64,000 bases of DNA from Bacillota bacterium (GTDB lineage: Bacteria; Bacillota; Clostridia; Christensenellales; SZUA-584): NCBI GenBank assembly GCA_023390815.1, contig JAEWCC010000017.1, positions 74,710 through 138,709 of the forward strand, in the 5' to 3' direction. The stretch's first letter is position 1. Each line of letters opens with the position of its first letter. Shown one piece after another: positions 15,963-25,177 of the stretch. Under the pieces are notes generated by a model. That model was not told the origin of the DNA. It saw nothing but the letters and a program-made list of their open reading frames with translations, and did no database searches. Both the position numbers and the translations under genes were made by a program.

Positions 15963-17552
15963 TTAAAGTCGCTTGTTTTTAAGAATACGGATGACGAGCC
16001 AAAAAGTCATGATGAAGGCTGCGGCGTACCCCAGTACGCCCAGCAGCGGAATGTCGAGTATCCGCGGCGTCATCTCGGTGGTGCACAGGATGCTGGAACC
16101 GATCACGAGACAGCCGCTTAGTATCCCCACGACAAGACGGTTGACGGTGCGGTCCAGCCGTGAGAGCGGGGCTTCAGAGCCCACTAGCTCAAAATTAACC
16201 TTGGTCTTTCCATGTGCGGCCATATGGAGGATATCCGACAGATTGACGGGAATATCGGCGGCTTTGCGGCTGAAAGCGCGCAGCGCCCTGCCGCCGCGCC
16301 CCAGCGCGAGCAGTAGATCGGGTTCCTGTCCTGTACCGGCTGCGTGCACCGCGATAATTTTCAACAAGTTGGTTTCGGGGTCGACCTTACTCAGCACGCC
16401 CTCCAGCGTCATGATCCCGCGCGCGAGCATCGATATGCCGGATGGCATCCGGATACCGCTCGCTTCGGCGATGCGCAGCATGTCCAGCAGCATCGCGCCT
16501 GCGTCCATTTCGCCAAGGTCCAGCGCACCGTAGCGGTTCATCATGTCGCCGAGGTCAGCATAGAGCTGGCTGTGGTCGGCCTGTGCGCTGCCGCCGCCGA
16601 GTGCGACGACGGTATCGCCCAACGCGCGGATGTCGTTATCCGCCGCGGCGACGAGCGCCTCTTTAAAGAGCTGTCGGTGGCGTACGGACAACCGACCCAC
16701 CATCCCGAGGTCGATCCAGACAATTTTGCCGCCACTGATGCGGATATTTCCCGGGTGCGGGTCGGCATGGAAAAGGCCGTCCTCCACCACCTGCTTGATA
16801 TAGTTGGCACCGATTTTGGCGGCGATCTCCTTTAAGTCGTACCCTTCGGCCTTGAGCGTTTCAGTATTGTCGACCGCGATGCCCTCAACCATCTCCATCA
16901 CAAGCACGCGCCGCGTGGTGAGACGGCGCTCCACGGCGGGGAAGGAGACATAGCGGACGTCGGCGTTCAGTTCGGAAAACTCGCGGAGGTGTTCGGCTTC
17001 GAGCAGAAAATCCATCTCCTGCTGCGCGGCGGCCCACATTTCGTCGATCACCGCGTTTAAATCGACGACCTTACCCGTGCGGCTTACCATGCGCAGTATG
17101 CCCGATACCCGATGCAGCAGCTTGATATCCTGCGCCATCTTTTCGTAGATGCCGGGCCGCTGCACCTTGATCACGACGCTACGTCCGCCGTCCAGCGCCG
17201 CCTTGTGCACCTGCGCAATAGACGCGGAACCGAATGGCTCTTCCTCGATGAACGCAAAGAAGTTTTCGGGTGGTGCGCCGTATTCCTCTTCGAGCACACG
17301 CGCGACTTCGCTGTATGGCATGGGCTTTACGTCGGTGCGCAGCTTGGTAAGATCCTCGCAGTAGTCCGCGGGGATCATATCGGGCCGCATAGACATGATC
17401 TGGCCAAACTTAACAAAGGTAGGCCCCAGCTCTTCGAGTATCTGTCGGAGTTTGACGGGCGTCAGCCCGTGGACCAGATCGTAACGGCCCAGCACTTTGA
17501 CAATATCCTTGAGCCGTCCCGCCGTCCCCTCGCGGTTATTTGTTTTCGCCAT
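15963..17552 (-). CDS. ABC1/AarF/UbiB-family atypical kinase, membrane-anchored
   Basis: A 529-residue UbiB-family protein. It shows the KxGQ motif KFGQIMSMRPD, the alanine-rich nucleotide loop GSASIAQVHKA, the VAIK-like VVIKVQRPGI, the catalytic HADPHPGNI and the DFG-like WIDLGMVGRLS. Two hydrophobic helices lie at the C-terminus. In other bacteria these proteins support isoprenoid-quinone or other lipid metabolism; the exact reaction is uncertain. Its first 17 bp overlap the end of the upstream phasin-like gene, so the two are translationally coupled. Confidence 0.9.
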   Translation of the reverse strand: MAKTNNREGTAGRLKDIVKVLGRYDLVHGLTPVKLRQILEELGPTFVKFGQIMSMRPDMIPADYCEDLTKLRTDVKPMPYSEVARVLEEEYGAPPENFFAFIEEEPFGSASIAQVHKAALDGGRSVVIKVQRPGIYEKMAQDIKLLHRVSGILRMVSRTGKVVDLNAVIDEMWAAAQQEMDFLLEAEHLREFSELNADVRYVSFPAVERRLTTRRVLVMEMVEGIAVDNTETLKAEGYDLKEIAAKIGANYIKQVVEDGLFHADPHPGNIRISGGKIVWIDLGMVGRLSVRHRQLFKEALVAAADNDIRALGDTVVALGGGSAQADHSQLYADLGDMMNRYGALDLGEMDAGAMLLDMLRIAEASGIRMPSGISMLARGIMTLEGVLSKVDPETNLLKIIAVHAAGTGQEPDLLLALGRGGRALRAFSRKAADIPVNLSDILHMAAHGKTKVNFELVGSEAPLSRLDRTVNRLVVGILSGCLVIGSSILCTTEMTPRILDIPLLGVLGYAAAFIMTFWLVIRILKNKRL

Positions 17553-17850
17553 TCCGCGCTTCGATGTCGGCGAGCTTCGCCTTGATGGCTGCGATATCCT
17601 CCGGGCTCATCTGGTCCAGATTATCGATCACCGATTCGACGCAAAGCTTGTTTTTCGAGATCGTGTCCTTCACCTTTTCCCGCGCGTTGTGCCTCAATTC
17701 TTCGTTGAGCGCCTTGCCCTGCTCTACAGTGATCTCACCTTTTTTGATGAGCTTCTCAACGAGGTCCTCAGCTTTTTCCGCGGTCATTGCGAGCGCGCCT
17801 ACACCCGCGAGCCAGATTTTCCGGAACTCCTCACTCATTGTGCCTGCCAT
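17536..17850 (-). CDS. Phasin-like helical protein
   Basis: A 104-residue, mostly helical, charged protein starting MAGTMSEEFRKIWLAGVGALAMTAEKAEDLVEKLIKKG, the pattern of polyhydroxyalkanoate-granule-associated (phasin-family) proteins that coat lipid or polymer surfaces. It has no cysteines except one near the middle and no signal peptide. ATG 17850 has AAAGGAGA 8 nt upstream; a longer form to 17886 lacks that spacing. It overlaps the AarF-family gene by 17 bp, and this pairing recurs in Firmicutes as far as I recall. Whether the cell makes polyhydroxyalkanoate is not shown by this window. Confidence 0.7.
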   Translation of the reverse strand: MAGTMSEEFRKIWLAGVGALAMTAEKAEDLVEKLIKKGEITVEQGKALNEELRHNAREKVKDTISKNKLCVESVIDNLDQMSPEDIAAIKAKLADIEARNGENK

Positions 17851-17934
17851 ATTCCAATCTCCTTTCACGGACGATGTTGGCCTCACAAAATAATTATATC
17901 ATACTATTGCCATTATCCAACCATCCGGCAGCGC

Positions 17935-18396
17935 TTATTCGGTTTTTTCGTACAGGAAAAGATAAAAGCCGTCCGGCTCCGGCTCCGTTTCGCCGGTTTT
18001 CATAAATCCCAGTTTTTCATAGAAATGATGGTTACGGAAGCTGCGATAAGGCGTCTCCAGCGTCCATCGTACGGCATCGGGGAACGTATTAAACAACAGC
18101 CGCATCGCAGCACATCCTATGCCTTTGCTCTGCTCTGCGGTAAATATATAGACGCTGTTCAGGTGGAAGTGGCCTCCGCCCAGATCGCAGGCGCAGAGTC
18201 CGCCTGCCAGCACTCCGTCCTTTAAAATCTTGAAGTAGCGGTTTTCCGGCCTGGCGATGGCCGCGGTTGTGTCCTCAAGCGAATCGTATGCGGGGGGACC
18301 ATAGCCGTACAGCGCGACATCGAAGGAAAAAGCATCGATTTTGGCGGCAAGCAGCGCTTCGGCGTCTTCAGGGCAGGCGCGTACCAGTTCGATCAT
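17935..18396 (-). CDS. GNAT-family N-acetyltransferase
   Basis: A 153-residue GNAT protein. AEQSKGIGCAAMRLL supplies the acetyl-CoA loop, and NHHFYEKLGFMKTGETE is the typical C-terminal strand-helix. ATG 18396 has AAAAGGAGAC upstream. It ends about 85 bp before the phasin gene start and is probably a separate unit. Substrate unknown. Confidence 0.8.
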   Translation of the reverse strand: MIELVRACPEDAEALLAAKIDAFSFDVALYGYGPPAYDSLEDTTAAIARPENRYFKILKDGVLAGGLCACDLGGGHFHLNSVYIFTAEQSKGIGCAAMRLLFNTFPDAVRWTLETPYRSFRNHHFYEKLGFMKTGETEPEPDGFYLFLYEKTE

Positions 18397-18475
18397 AGCC
18401 CAGTCTCCTTTTCTGCTATTATATCACGGATGCCAGCCGGGATAAATTCCTTTAAGAATGCGGAGCGGCATCAGG

Positions 18476-18670
18476 CTATTTTGAATCGGTGACGATAATA
18501 AAATCGCCGTTTTTAAGCTGGATCGCGTTGGCGCGAAGCGCCCTGCCGATCTCCGAAACCAGTTGCTTGCGCTCCGCTTCGTCCTTGATAAAAATGCATA
18601 GGGGATCCCCTGAGATAATTCTTTCTTTATTGTCGGTAATATACGCGATGATTTCAGGCTTGTCTTTCAT
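18476..18670 (-). CDS. Small capping subunit for YIEGIA
   Basis: A 64-residue soluble protein, MKDKPEIIAYITDNKERIISG..., containing CIFIKDEAERKQLVSEIGRALRANAIQLKNGDFIIV. It matches the small partner annotated in Firmicutes as the capping complex subunit for YIEGIA. It overlaps the YIEGIA gene by 4 bp (ATGA type), so the two should be made together. Its function is not established; the name reflects a proposed complex with the membrane protein. Confidence 0.75.
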   Translation of the reverse strand: MKDKPEIIAYITDNKERIISGDPLCIFIKDEAERKQLVSEIGRALRANAIQLKNGDFIIVTDSK

Positions 18671-19566
18671 GTGCCACTCCCTATTATCCGATGGACCTTT
18701 CGGCTATTTTCGAGCACCGGCGTATTTTTAACTGCCGCCACCATCGTGTTAATATCGCCGACGACGGGCACCATGGCAACAATGGTCTTGCCCTTGGTAA
18801 AGTTGCGGCGGGTAAACCCATAACGCTTGAGCCCGAGTGCACGCGAGGCCTCAAAAAGCATCGCCTGCCGCTGCCCGAGGTTTTCCACGGTGACGCGGAA
18901 TATGGGCTTTTTGGGCTCGATCACAACTGCCAGCCCTTCCTTCATAAACAACTCGCGGCTCCGGTCGGTGCCCAGCATGCTCGATACGTACATGCCGTCC
19001 ACAAAGAGTTCGGAACCCTCGATGGCGATGTGCCCGGGTGATACGGTGCAGAGGTCGCCGATGGTCTTGCCTTTGGTAAAGTACCGCAGCAGATATGTGC
19101 ATACAAGCCCTGCGCCGAAGCCTAAGAGCGCGTTGCCGTATACGTTGCGGATCCCGGCCAGTATCATAACGAACACGGTGACCAGCGCGGCCAGCAGCGA
19201 AATATAGTTGCGCGCTTCGTAGGTTTTGGCAATGCCGTCAATATACGCGTCGCCGCGCCGGACATACGCGGTATGCTCCAGCTTGGTCAGGCTTTCCTTC
19301 TCGATCGTACGGATATCGCGGAAATGCTGTATTGCCAGCGCGAGGAACGTGATGGCCGCGAAGTCCTTTTCGATGATCGCCGGTATGGCGACCGCGCCGA
19401 GCGCCGAGGCGATAAAGCCCGCGACCAGATTGATGAACTTGCCGTTGGGGTAGCTCGGATTCTGCCGGTAATCGATCACGAGCGTAATCACACGCGCGAC
19501 GGTGCCCGCAGCGATGCCTGTCAGTATGAGCGCGATATACTCTGCGCTGATGATGCCTTTATCCAA
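18667..19566 (-). CDS. YIEGIA-family membrane protein
   Basis: A 299-residue membrane protein with N-terminal hydrophobic helices (AEYIALILTGIAAGTVARVITLVI, NLVAGFIASALGAVAIPAI) and a mid-protein pair around residues 135-170. The signature appears here as AYIDGIAKTYEARNYI. The C-terminal third is soluble. I chose TTG 19566 because GGGAGGTGC lies just upstream; the extension to 19623 has no ribosome site. The family is conserved in spore-forming Firmicutes and of unknown function. It is coupled to the capping subunit by a 4-bp overlap. Confidence 0.8.
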   Translation of the reverse strand: MDKGIISAEYIALILTGIAAGTVARVITLVIDYRQNPSYPNGKFINLVAGFIASALGAVAIPAIIEKDFAAITFLALAIQHFRDIRTIEKESLTKLEHTAYVRRGDAYIDGIAKTYEARNYISLLAALVTVFVMILAGIRNVYGNALLGFGAGLVCTYLLRYFTKGKTIGDLCTVSPGHIAIEGSELFVDGMYVSSMLGTDRSRELFMKEGLAVVIEPKKPIFRVTVENLGQRQAMLFEASRALGLKRYGFTRRNFTKGKTIVAMVPVVGDINTMVAAVKNTPVLENSRKVHRIIGSGT

Positions 19567-19635
19567 ATCAGCACCTCCCGCGGTTATTTTCCGCAAATCG
19601 CGTTGAAAAAAACCGTGTAGCAATTAGAGAAATTG

Positions 19636-20118
19636 TCATCCCCGCAGCGGATATTCGCTGGCTGCTTTATTTACGGCGGCGGTGATCTCCTGATAGCTGG
19701 TGCAGCGGCATAGGTTAGACTGCAGCCAGGTTTCCATCGTATATTCGTCCGGATCGGGAAAGTGGGAAAGCAGCGCGTGGCATACCAATATGAACCCCTG
19801 CGTGCAATAGCCACACTGGAACGCGTTGTGCTCGACAAAAGCGCGCTGCACCGGACTGTCCTTGAGCCCTTCGATCGTGGTGATTTCATGACCGATGGCT
19901 TCAACGGCAAGACAGATACAGGATTTTTGCGGCCAGCCATCCCAGAGCACTGTGCAGGCACCGCAGTCCCCGTTTTCGCAACCGGGTTTGCAGCCGGTCA
20001 GGCCCAGCTTGCCCCGCAGTACATCGAGCAGCGTCTCCGCAGGGGAGGCAGCGACCTCGTACGCGATGCCGTTGATATGAAGTGTAATCACCGTTTTTCC
20101 GGCAGCCGTCATCTTCAT
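19636..20118 (-). CDS. XDH-1 small subunit: (2Fe-2S)-binding protein of a xanthine dehydrogenase-family hydroxylase
   Basis: A 160-residue electron-transfer subunit with two [2Fe-2S] clusters. The plant-type ferredoxin site uses C47, C52, C55 and C67 (GCENGDCGACTV...C), and the helical domain uses FQCGYC plus LCRC. It passes electrons from the molybdenum centre to the FAD subunit. Last gene of a three-gene leftward operon, overlapping the FAD subunit gene by 4 bp. Confidence 0.9.
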   Translation of the reverse strand: MKMTAAGKTVITLHINGIAYEVAASPAETLLDVLRGKLGLTGCKPGCENGDCGACTVLWDGWPQKSCICLAVEAIGHEITTIEGLKDSPVQRAFVEHNAFQCGYCTQGFILVCHALLSHFPDPDEYTMETWLQSNLCRCTSYQEITAAVNKAASEYPLRG

Positions 20119-20942
20119 GCGCCCGAACCGCCAAGCTCTTCCAGTATATTGGCGGTCGAGGACTTCAATAAAAAAGCCCGGTATTCGCCTGTGGCTAAGG
20201 AGTCCGTCAGCAGCGGCTGTTTTATTCGCGCCAACAGTACATCGGCGGCGGCTTGCGGCGTACCGCGGTATACAGCGTCAGCCTGCGTTACGACGGGATA
20301 AGGCTGTATGCCCGCGAAAGCCATCGTGATTTGATTGCCCGCGCGTACCGCCGCGGCAGTGACGACCGGATAGCCGATCTTCTCGCTCTCCGTATGCTTC
20401 ACGTGCGCGCCGGGTAACTCTGCAGTTCCCGCCGGGACGACGAAGCATACCAGCAGTTCTCCATTTTGAAGTTTTAGCCGAGGTTGAAAAAGATCAGCCA
20501 ATAGCGCTTCGCGCCTGCCCTGCGGACCTGCAAGCACCGCACAGCAGCCCGCGGCGAGCAGTGGCAGTACGGCTTCATGGTAGATGATCGTACCCGCAAC
20601 GTTGCCGCCGAGCGTGATTTTGTGCTGCGCAGTGTGGTCCGCCACACGCCGCGCGCATAGTGTGAGCAGATGGAATACATCCGCCTCAATCACAGTTGTA
20701 AGCGTCAGCGCGCTGCCGAGGATGAGGCAGTTGTCATCCTGGCGGAATACGGCGCACTCCGGAATGTGCTTGATGTCGATCAGCGCGCCGAAGGAAAGGC
20801 TGCTTACGCGTGCCATGGTGATGATCTCTGTACCGCCCGCGAAATATTTGGGGCTTAAACCCCGTGCATCCAGCGCGGCAAAGGTTTGGACCGCCTCATC
20901 TACCGTTTCGGGCTGGTAGTATTCGAAATCAAACGGGATCAT
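20115..20942 (-). CDS. XDH-1 medium subunit: FAD-binding protein
   Basis: A 275-residue FAD subunit of the CO dehydrogenase/xanthine dehydrogenase medium-chain family. It starts IPFDFEYYQPETVDEAVQTF and has the FAD loop KYFAGGTEIITMAR and TLGGNVAGTIIYHEAVLPLLA (family T-x-GGN). The C-terminal CO_deh_flav_C domain follows. It overlaps the large subunit gene by 14 bp and the small subunit gene by 4 bp, indicating tightly coupled synthesis. Confidence 0.9.
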   Translation of the reverse strand: MIPFDFEYYQPETVDEAVQTFAALDARGLSPKYFAGGTEIITMARVSSLSFGALIDIKHIPECAVFRQDDNCLILGSALTLTTVIEADVFHLLTLCARRVADHTAQHKITLGGNVAGTIIYHEAVLPLLAAGCCAVLAGPQGRREALLADLFQPRLKLQNGELLVCFVVPAGTAELPGAHVKHTESEKIGYPVVTAAAVRAGNQITMAFAGIQPYPVVTQADAVYRGTPQAAADVLLARIKQPLLTDSLATGEYRAFLLKSSTANILEELGGSGA

Positions 20943-23265
20943 TCGCGCCCTCCAGTTTCCACAGGGTCTCGAATTTCAGCGGCATCGCATCGGCTTCTTT
21001 GCCGGTCGCGAGCGATACCGCATTGGCGATTGCGGGCATCATACCGAGCAGGCCATGTTCCGCGAGACCGCGAGCGCCATACGGTGCGTCCTGGTTCGCG
21101 GTCTCCACAAACGCCACTTCGAATAGCGGATTCTCGAAGAAATGGATGGGCTTGTAGGTCCGAAAGCTGCTGTTTTGCAGCTTGCCGTCGCTGTTATACA
21201 AATAAGACTCCCTCGTGGCGAGGCCGATACCCATATTCATCGCGCCCATCACTTGCCCCTGTGCGAGCGCGGGATTTAGTACCTTGCCCGCGTCGATCAC
21301 CGTAACGGCGCGCAGCAGCCGAATATTGTGTGCCATGAGGTCATATTCAATCTCCACCCCTTGCGCACCGGGGGTCCAGTACGGCCCGGGGCGGCCCTGC
21401 CCGGTTTCGGTGTCCATCACGGAAAGGTGCGGCATCACAAAGCTGCCCCGCCCGATGATGGGCCCGCCAAACGCGCTGCCGTTTTCAAACTTGATCCCGG
21501 ATGCGAGGTCTTTGACCTCCGTATAGACATCGGGATCGTCGCGCAGATACACTTTTTCCTGCGCAATCTCGAGCGCATCTTCGGTGCAGCGGAGTACAAA
21601 CGCGGCAATGCGCTTAAGCTGCGCGACGGCGTCCTGTGCCGCGGCGAGTACGGCTTTCCCCGCGAGGTAGGTGGTCATGCTCGCTACAGTCTTCCAGTGT
21701 TCCGGCGCGGTACGCGTGTCAACGCGGTCACTGACATGGATTCTGGCGGGGTCCATCCTTAGCTTCTGCGCGAGCAGCTGCCGCATGACGGTGAGCGAGC
21801 CCTGTCCGCATTCCACCGCGCCGAAGTTCAAATTGACACTGCCGTCCGAGCAGAACGTGATGACCGCGGCAGATGAAGCGTCGGTAGGGGAGCTGGATGT
21901 CTTGCAAAAGCACGCGATGCCCTTGGCGCGTACCTTATATGCGTTCATGGGCACCAGCGCGCCCTCATCCCAATTCAGCTTTTCACGCAGCATGGTGAGG
22001 CAAGCCTGCGGGCTGCCCAGGTTGCTCTCGGTATAGCGTACCTGCGTAGGTGAAAAATCGCCCGGACGGGCGAGGTTGCGCATGCGTACGTCGGCTGCGT
22101 TGAGGCCCAGCGCGCGGGAGATTTTGTCCATCATTCGTTCCATGCAGAACGTTGAGACCTCGTGCCCGAAACCCCGAAACGACGTTGCGTAGATATGGTT
22201 GGTATAAACGCACAGCGCGTCGCATTGGATATTGGCGATCGCATATGGCCCTGCGCAGTCGGCTGCGATCGCGGTGGTCATGCGCGGCCCAGTATCGGCG
22301 TATGCGCCGGTATCGACGTGATACTCGGCTTCGAGCGCGGTGATAATGCCGTCATTTTTGACGCCTGCCTTAAGACGGCAGTCTGCGCCGATCTTGCAGC
22401 CGGACGACATAAAGGCCTGTTCCCGCGTCAGCCGCAGCGATACCTTGCTGCCGCCTGCCGCGCGCGAGGCGATGTAGGCGAGCATCTCGGGATGCGGGTT
22501 TACCTTGCCGCCGTATGCGCCGCCCACGTAAGACGCGCGTATGACAATGCTGCCCTCCTGCAGATTGAAATACCCGGCAATCAGCTTTCGCACGGCGTGG
22601 GGGGCCTGTGTGGAGGACTCGATAGTGATCGTGCCGTCCTGTGAAATCTGTGCAGTGGCACAGCGCGTCTCCATATATGCGTGGCTGGCCTGCGGCAGCG
22701 AATACCGGCCCTCGACGACGATATCGCAGTCCGCCCAGCCTGCGCTCATATCGCCTTTGCGGATTTTGACGTGATGAACGATGTTGGTGTTTTCGGCGGG
22801 GCGGAGATCAGCCGCGCCTTTCTTATAGATGTTCAGGTTTTCATGGATCAGCGGGGCTCCTTGCGCCAGTGCATCCGCCGCAGAGCTGACCACGGTCAGC
22901 TGTTCATACGATACACGGATACGGCTTGCCGCCTGAGCAGCCTGCCATTCTTCGGCCGCTACCACCAGTGCGACGGGTTCTCCGCAGTAGCGCACGACGC
23001 TTCTCGCCAATACCGGCATGTCTTCGATCTGAGAGCCCGTCAATACAGTGCAGTCCGTGCCGGTCAGCACAGCGCGTACGCCTGGCGTCGCATAGGCTTC
23101 CCTCGTATCCACGCCCACGATGCGCGCATGGGCATGGGTGGACACGCACAGGCGCGCAACGAGTGTTCCTGTTTGCGGCTGGTCCATTGTGTATTGGGTT
23201 TTGCCATGCACCTTGTCCTGTGCATCCGTTCGGTTTTCGGAAACGCCGATCGCGTTGACGTTCAT
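20929..23265 (-). CDS. XDH-1 large subunit: molybdopterin-dependent hydroxylase
   Basis: A 778-residue molybdopterin-binding catalytic subunit of the xanthine dehydrogenase superfamily. Cofactor motifs are GGAYGGKVNP, SFRGFGHE and ECGQGSLTVM, with the active-site glutamate in GARGLAEHG. This excludes CO dehydrogenase, whose catalytic loop is different. The substrate is probably a purine, other N-heterocycle or aldehyde. It is first in a large-medium-small operon transcribed away from a divergent BBE-type flavoenzyme. No local regulator or Mo-cofactor maturation gene is adjacent. It is clearly a distant paralogue of the XDH-2 large subunit at 51.8-54.2 kb. Confidence 0.9.
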   Translation of the reverse strand: MNVNAIGVSENRTDAQDKVHGKTQYTMDQPQTGTLVARLCVSTHAHARIVGVDTREAYATPGVRAVLTGTDCTVLTGSQIEDMPVLARSVVRYCGEPVALVVAAEEWQAAQAASRIRVSYEQLTVVSSAADALAQGAPLIHENLNIYKKGAADLRPAENTNIVHHVKIRKGDMSAGWADCDIVVEGRYSLPQASHAYMETRCATAQISQDGTITIESSTQAPHAVRKLIAGYFNLQEGSIVIRASYVGGAYGGKVNPHPEMLAYIASRAAGGSKVSLRLTREQAFMSSGCKIGADCRLKAGVKNDGIITALEAEYHVDTGAYADTGPRMTTAIAADCAGPYAIANIQCDALCVYTNHIYATSFRGFGHEVSTFCMERMMDKISRALGLNAADVRMRNLARPGDFSPTQVRYTESNLGSPQACLTMLREKLNWDEGALVPMNAYKVRAKGIACFCKTSSSPTDASSAAVITFCSDGSVNLNFGAVECGQGSLTVMRQLLAQKLRMDPARIHVSDRVDTRTAPEHWKTVASMTTYLAGKAVLAAAQDAVAQLKRIAAFVLRCTEDALEIAQEKVYLRDDPDVYTEVKDLASGIKFENGSAFGGPIIGRGSFVMPHLSVMDTETGQGRPGPYWTPGAQGVEIEYDLMAHNIRLLRAVTVIDAGKVLNPALAQGQVMGAMNMGIGLATRESYLYNSDGKLQNSSFRTYKPIHFFENPLFEVAFVETANQDAPYGARGLAEHGLLGMMPAIANAVSLATGKEADAMPLKFETLWKLEGANDPV

Positions 23266-23320
23266 TTTGGTTCCTCTTACTGCCGTATCTTTTTTATTAT
23301 TCTGAAACCGTATTTATTTT

Positions 23321-23340
23321 ATGCCGAATGCTTTTGGCAT
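23321..23340. promoter_or_regulatory. imperfect palindrome upstream of the XDH-1 operon
   Basis: ATGCCGAA and TTTTGGCAT face each other across a 3-4-nt centre, 55-75 bp before the XDH-1 start and about 190 bp before the divergent BBE gene. It could be an operator, but only this one copy is seen. The rest of the 23266-23529 gap is AT-rich with no other recognised element. Confidence 0.3.
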
Positions 23341-23529
23341 GAAAGAAGTAAACGCTAAGGCCGCGCGATATGTTCTTATATCATTTTATTAAAGGCGTGG
23401 TGTTTATTTTAAGCTATGTTGTTCGCTGATTCCTATTTATATAGAATCACAACAATGATGACATTTACATAACTTAATAATAGAGTCACCATTTTGTTTT
23501 CATATGACCATAAGAAAGAGGTAGACTGA

Positions 23530-24888
23530 ATGAAACAGAGCACGCAATTAACTGGAGTCGTCATCTATCCAAATGACTCCAGGTATACGCTGGCAAGAAT
23601 GAATTGGAATCCGTTCACCAATAAATTTCCAAAGGTCTTCGTTTTTGCACAGCGAGTGGAGGATGTCGTCAACGCTGTGAGGTGGGCACGCGAGAATGAT
23701 GTGCCCATACGGATGCGAAGCGGAAGACATGCATTGGCACAGGATTTTTCACAGGTTGACTGCGGGATCGTCATTGATGTAAGTGACATGCAAGGTGTTA
23801 AGCTGGATAAAGAAAAGGGGGTTGCAACCGTACAAACCGGGATACGGGTGGGCGATATGGTAAGGGCGCTGGCCAAAGAAGGCGTACTGGCTCCCTTTGG
23901 GGATAGTTCTACGGTGGGCATTGGAGGAATCACCCCCGGCGGAGGGATTACGGCAATTCAGCGCTCGATTGGTGTAATCAGCGATAATCTGCTCGGGGGC
24001 ACCTTGGTTGATGCTGATGGGAGAATCATCGTTTTTAATGAAAAGAATCACCCGGATCTGCTGTGGGCTATGCGCGGCGGCGGCGGCGGGAACTTTGGTA
24101 TTGCGACTTCATATATGCTTCGAATATACCCCGCACCTGACAGGGTTGGCATATTCGATATCGTCTGGCCGTGGGAACAAGTGGAGCGAGTGGTTGATGC
24201 ATGGCAGAAGTGGTCGCCTAATGTTGACACAAGATTAGGGACGATATTGGAGGCTTTCTCAAGAACCAATGGCCTGCTTCACTCCAGTGGAATTTTCCTG
24301 GGCTCTAAAAAAGAATTGGCGCAACTGATTAAGCCTTTGTTAAATACGGGTACTCCCACAAAAGTATTCATCGATGAGGTTTCGCTTTTGGAAGCAATAG
24401 AATTTTGGCAGCCGGTGGAACCGATATTTGACGACCAATATACGAAATGGTCATCGGCTTGGGTGGAGCGAACCGTGCCGACAGAAGGACTAAGGGCGAT
24501 TCGCAGCTTTCTTGAACAAGCGACCGGAAGCGAAGCAAATTTCTTTTTCCTGAACTCCGGCGGAGCTATGAATCGGGTCTCTCCTCAGGATACCGCCTTC
24601 TTCTGGCGTAACACAAAGTATTATATGGAGTGGAACGCCTCGTGGACAAAAGACCCGGAAACCAGACGGAATATCGCGTTGGTGGAGGGGGCGCGCAAAG
24701 AGCTTAATCCCTTTGTGGTCGGCTCCTATGTAAACGTCCCTGATTTGTTGATTAAGGATTATGGCCGGGAATACTATGGGTGTAATTTTGAACGACTGCG
24801 GCGGATTAAAGCAAAATATGACCCTGACAATGTTTTCAGATTTGCCCAAAGCATTCCGCCCGCTTTTAGCTGCAGCTCCAGGGCTTAG
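23530..24888 (+). CDS. FAD-linked oxidoreductase with BBE domain
   Basis: A 452-residue flavoenzyme of the berberine-bridge/6-hydroxynicotine-oxidase group. The FAD-binding PP-loop reads RMRSGRHALAQDFS, whose histidine is the usual 8-alpha-histidyl FAD anchor. The second loop GIGGITPGGGITAIQRSIG has no cysteine, so the flavin is probably mono-covalent. The BBE C-terminus is present (YYGCNFERLRRIKAKYDPDNVF). ATG 23530 follows AAGAGG. It is divergent from XDH-1, its GC content is lower than its neighbours', and it may be acquired. The substrate is likely a small alcohol, sugar or heterocycle. Confidence 0.8.
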   Translation: MKQSTQLTGVVIYPNDSRYTLARMNWNPFTNKFPKVFVFAQRVEDVVNAVRWARENDVPIRMRSGRHALAQDFSQVDCGIVIDVSDMQGVKLDKEKGVATVQTGIRVGDMVRALAKEGVLAPFGDSSTVGIGGITPGGGITAIQRSIGVISDNLLGGTLVDADGRIIVFNEKNHPDLLWAMRGGGGGNFGIATSYMLRIYPAPDRVGIFDIVWPWEQVERVVDAWQKWSPNVDTRLGTILEAFSRTNGLLHSSGIFLGSKKELAQLIKPLLNTGTPTKVFIDEVSLLEAIEFWQPVEPIFDDQYTKWSSAWVERTVPTEGLRAIRSFLEQATGSEANFFFLNSGGAMNRVSPQDTAFFWRNTKYYMEWNASWTKDPETRRNIALVEGARKELNPFVVGSYVNVPDLLIKDYGREYYGCNFERLRRIKAKYDPDNVFRFAQSIPPAFSCSSRA

Positions 24889-24898
24889 TCCCTGGAGC
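24875..24898 (+). terminator. stem-loop overlapping the BBE gene stop codon
   Basis: GCTCCAGGG (24875-24883) and CCCTGGAGC (24890-24898) form a perfect 9-bp stem; the TAG stop (24886-24888) sits in the loop. No T run follows, so it is either a weak terminator or an RNA-stability hairpin. The 24889-25177 gap otherwise shows nothing I recognise. Confidence 0.45.
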
Positions 24899-25177
24899 CA
24901 TTCCCATAATGAAAAACGGGCTAAACCGGCATGGTGATCATTACACAGTCGCTGTATTAAATTCGTCCCAGTATGGCGACAATACGGGCGCAAACAGGCT
25001 CTTATAGAATCTCAGAAATCAGATTGCGCCGGTGCATATGCATTGTGTCACAACTCTTTTTATATTTCATATATATAATTTAGCTGAAAGTATATAGGAT
25101 CTTTTGTTTATATAGGAGCGATTTGTCCCGTGACATATGAGGAAATGAATTTTGTGCTTAAGGGACGGTAATATAAA

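Noticed and set aside
23281..23529. Riboswitch in the gap between XDH-1 and the BBE gene
   Set aside because: Only a short imperfect palindrome is visible; no purine or molybdenum-cofactor aptamer features could be made out.
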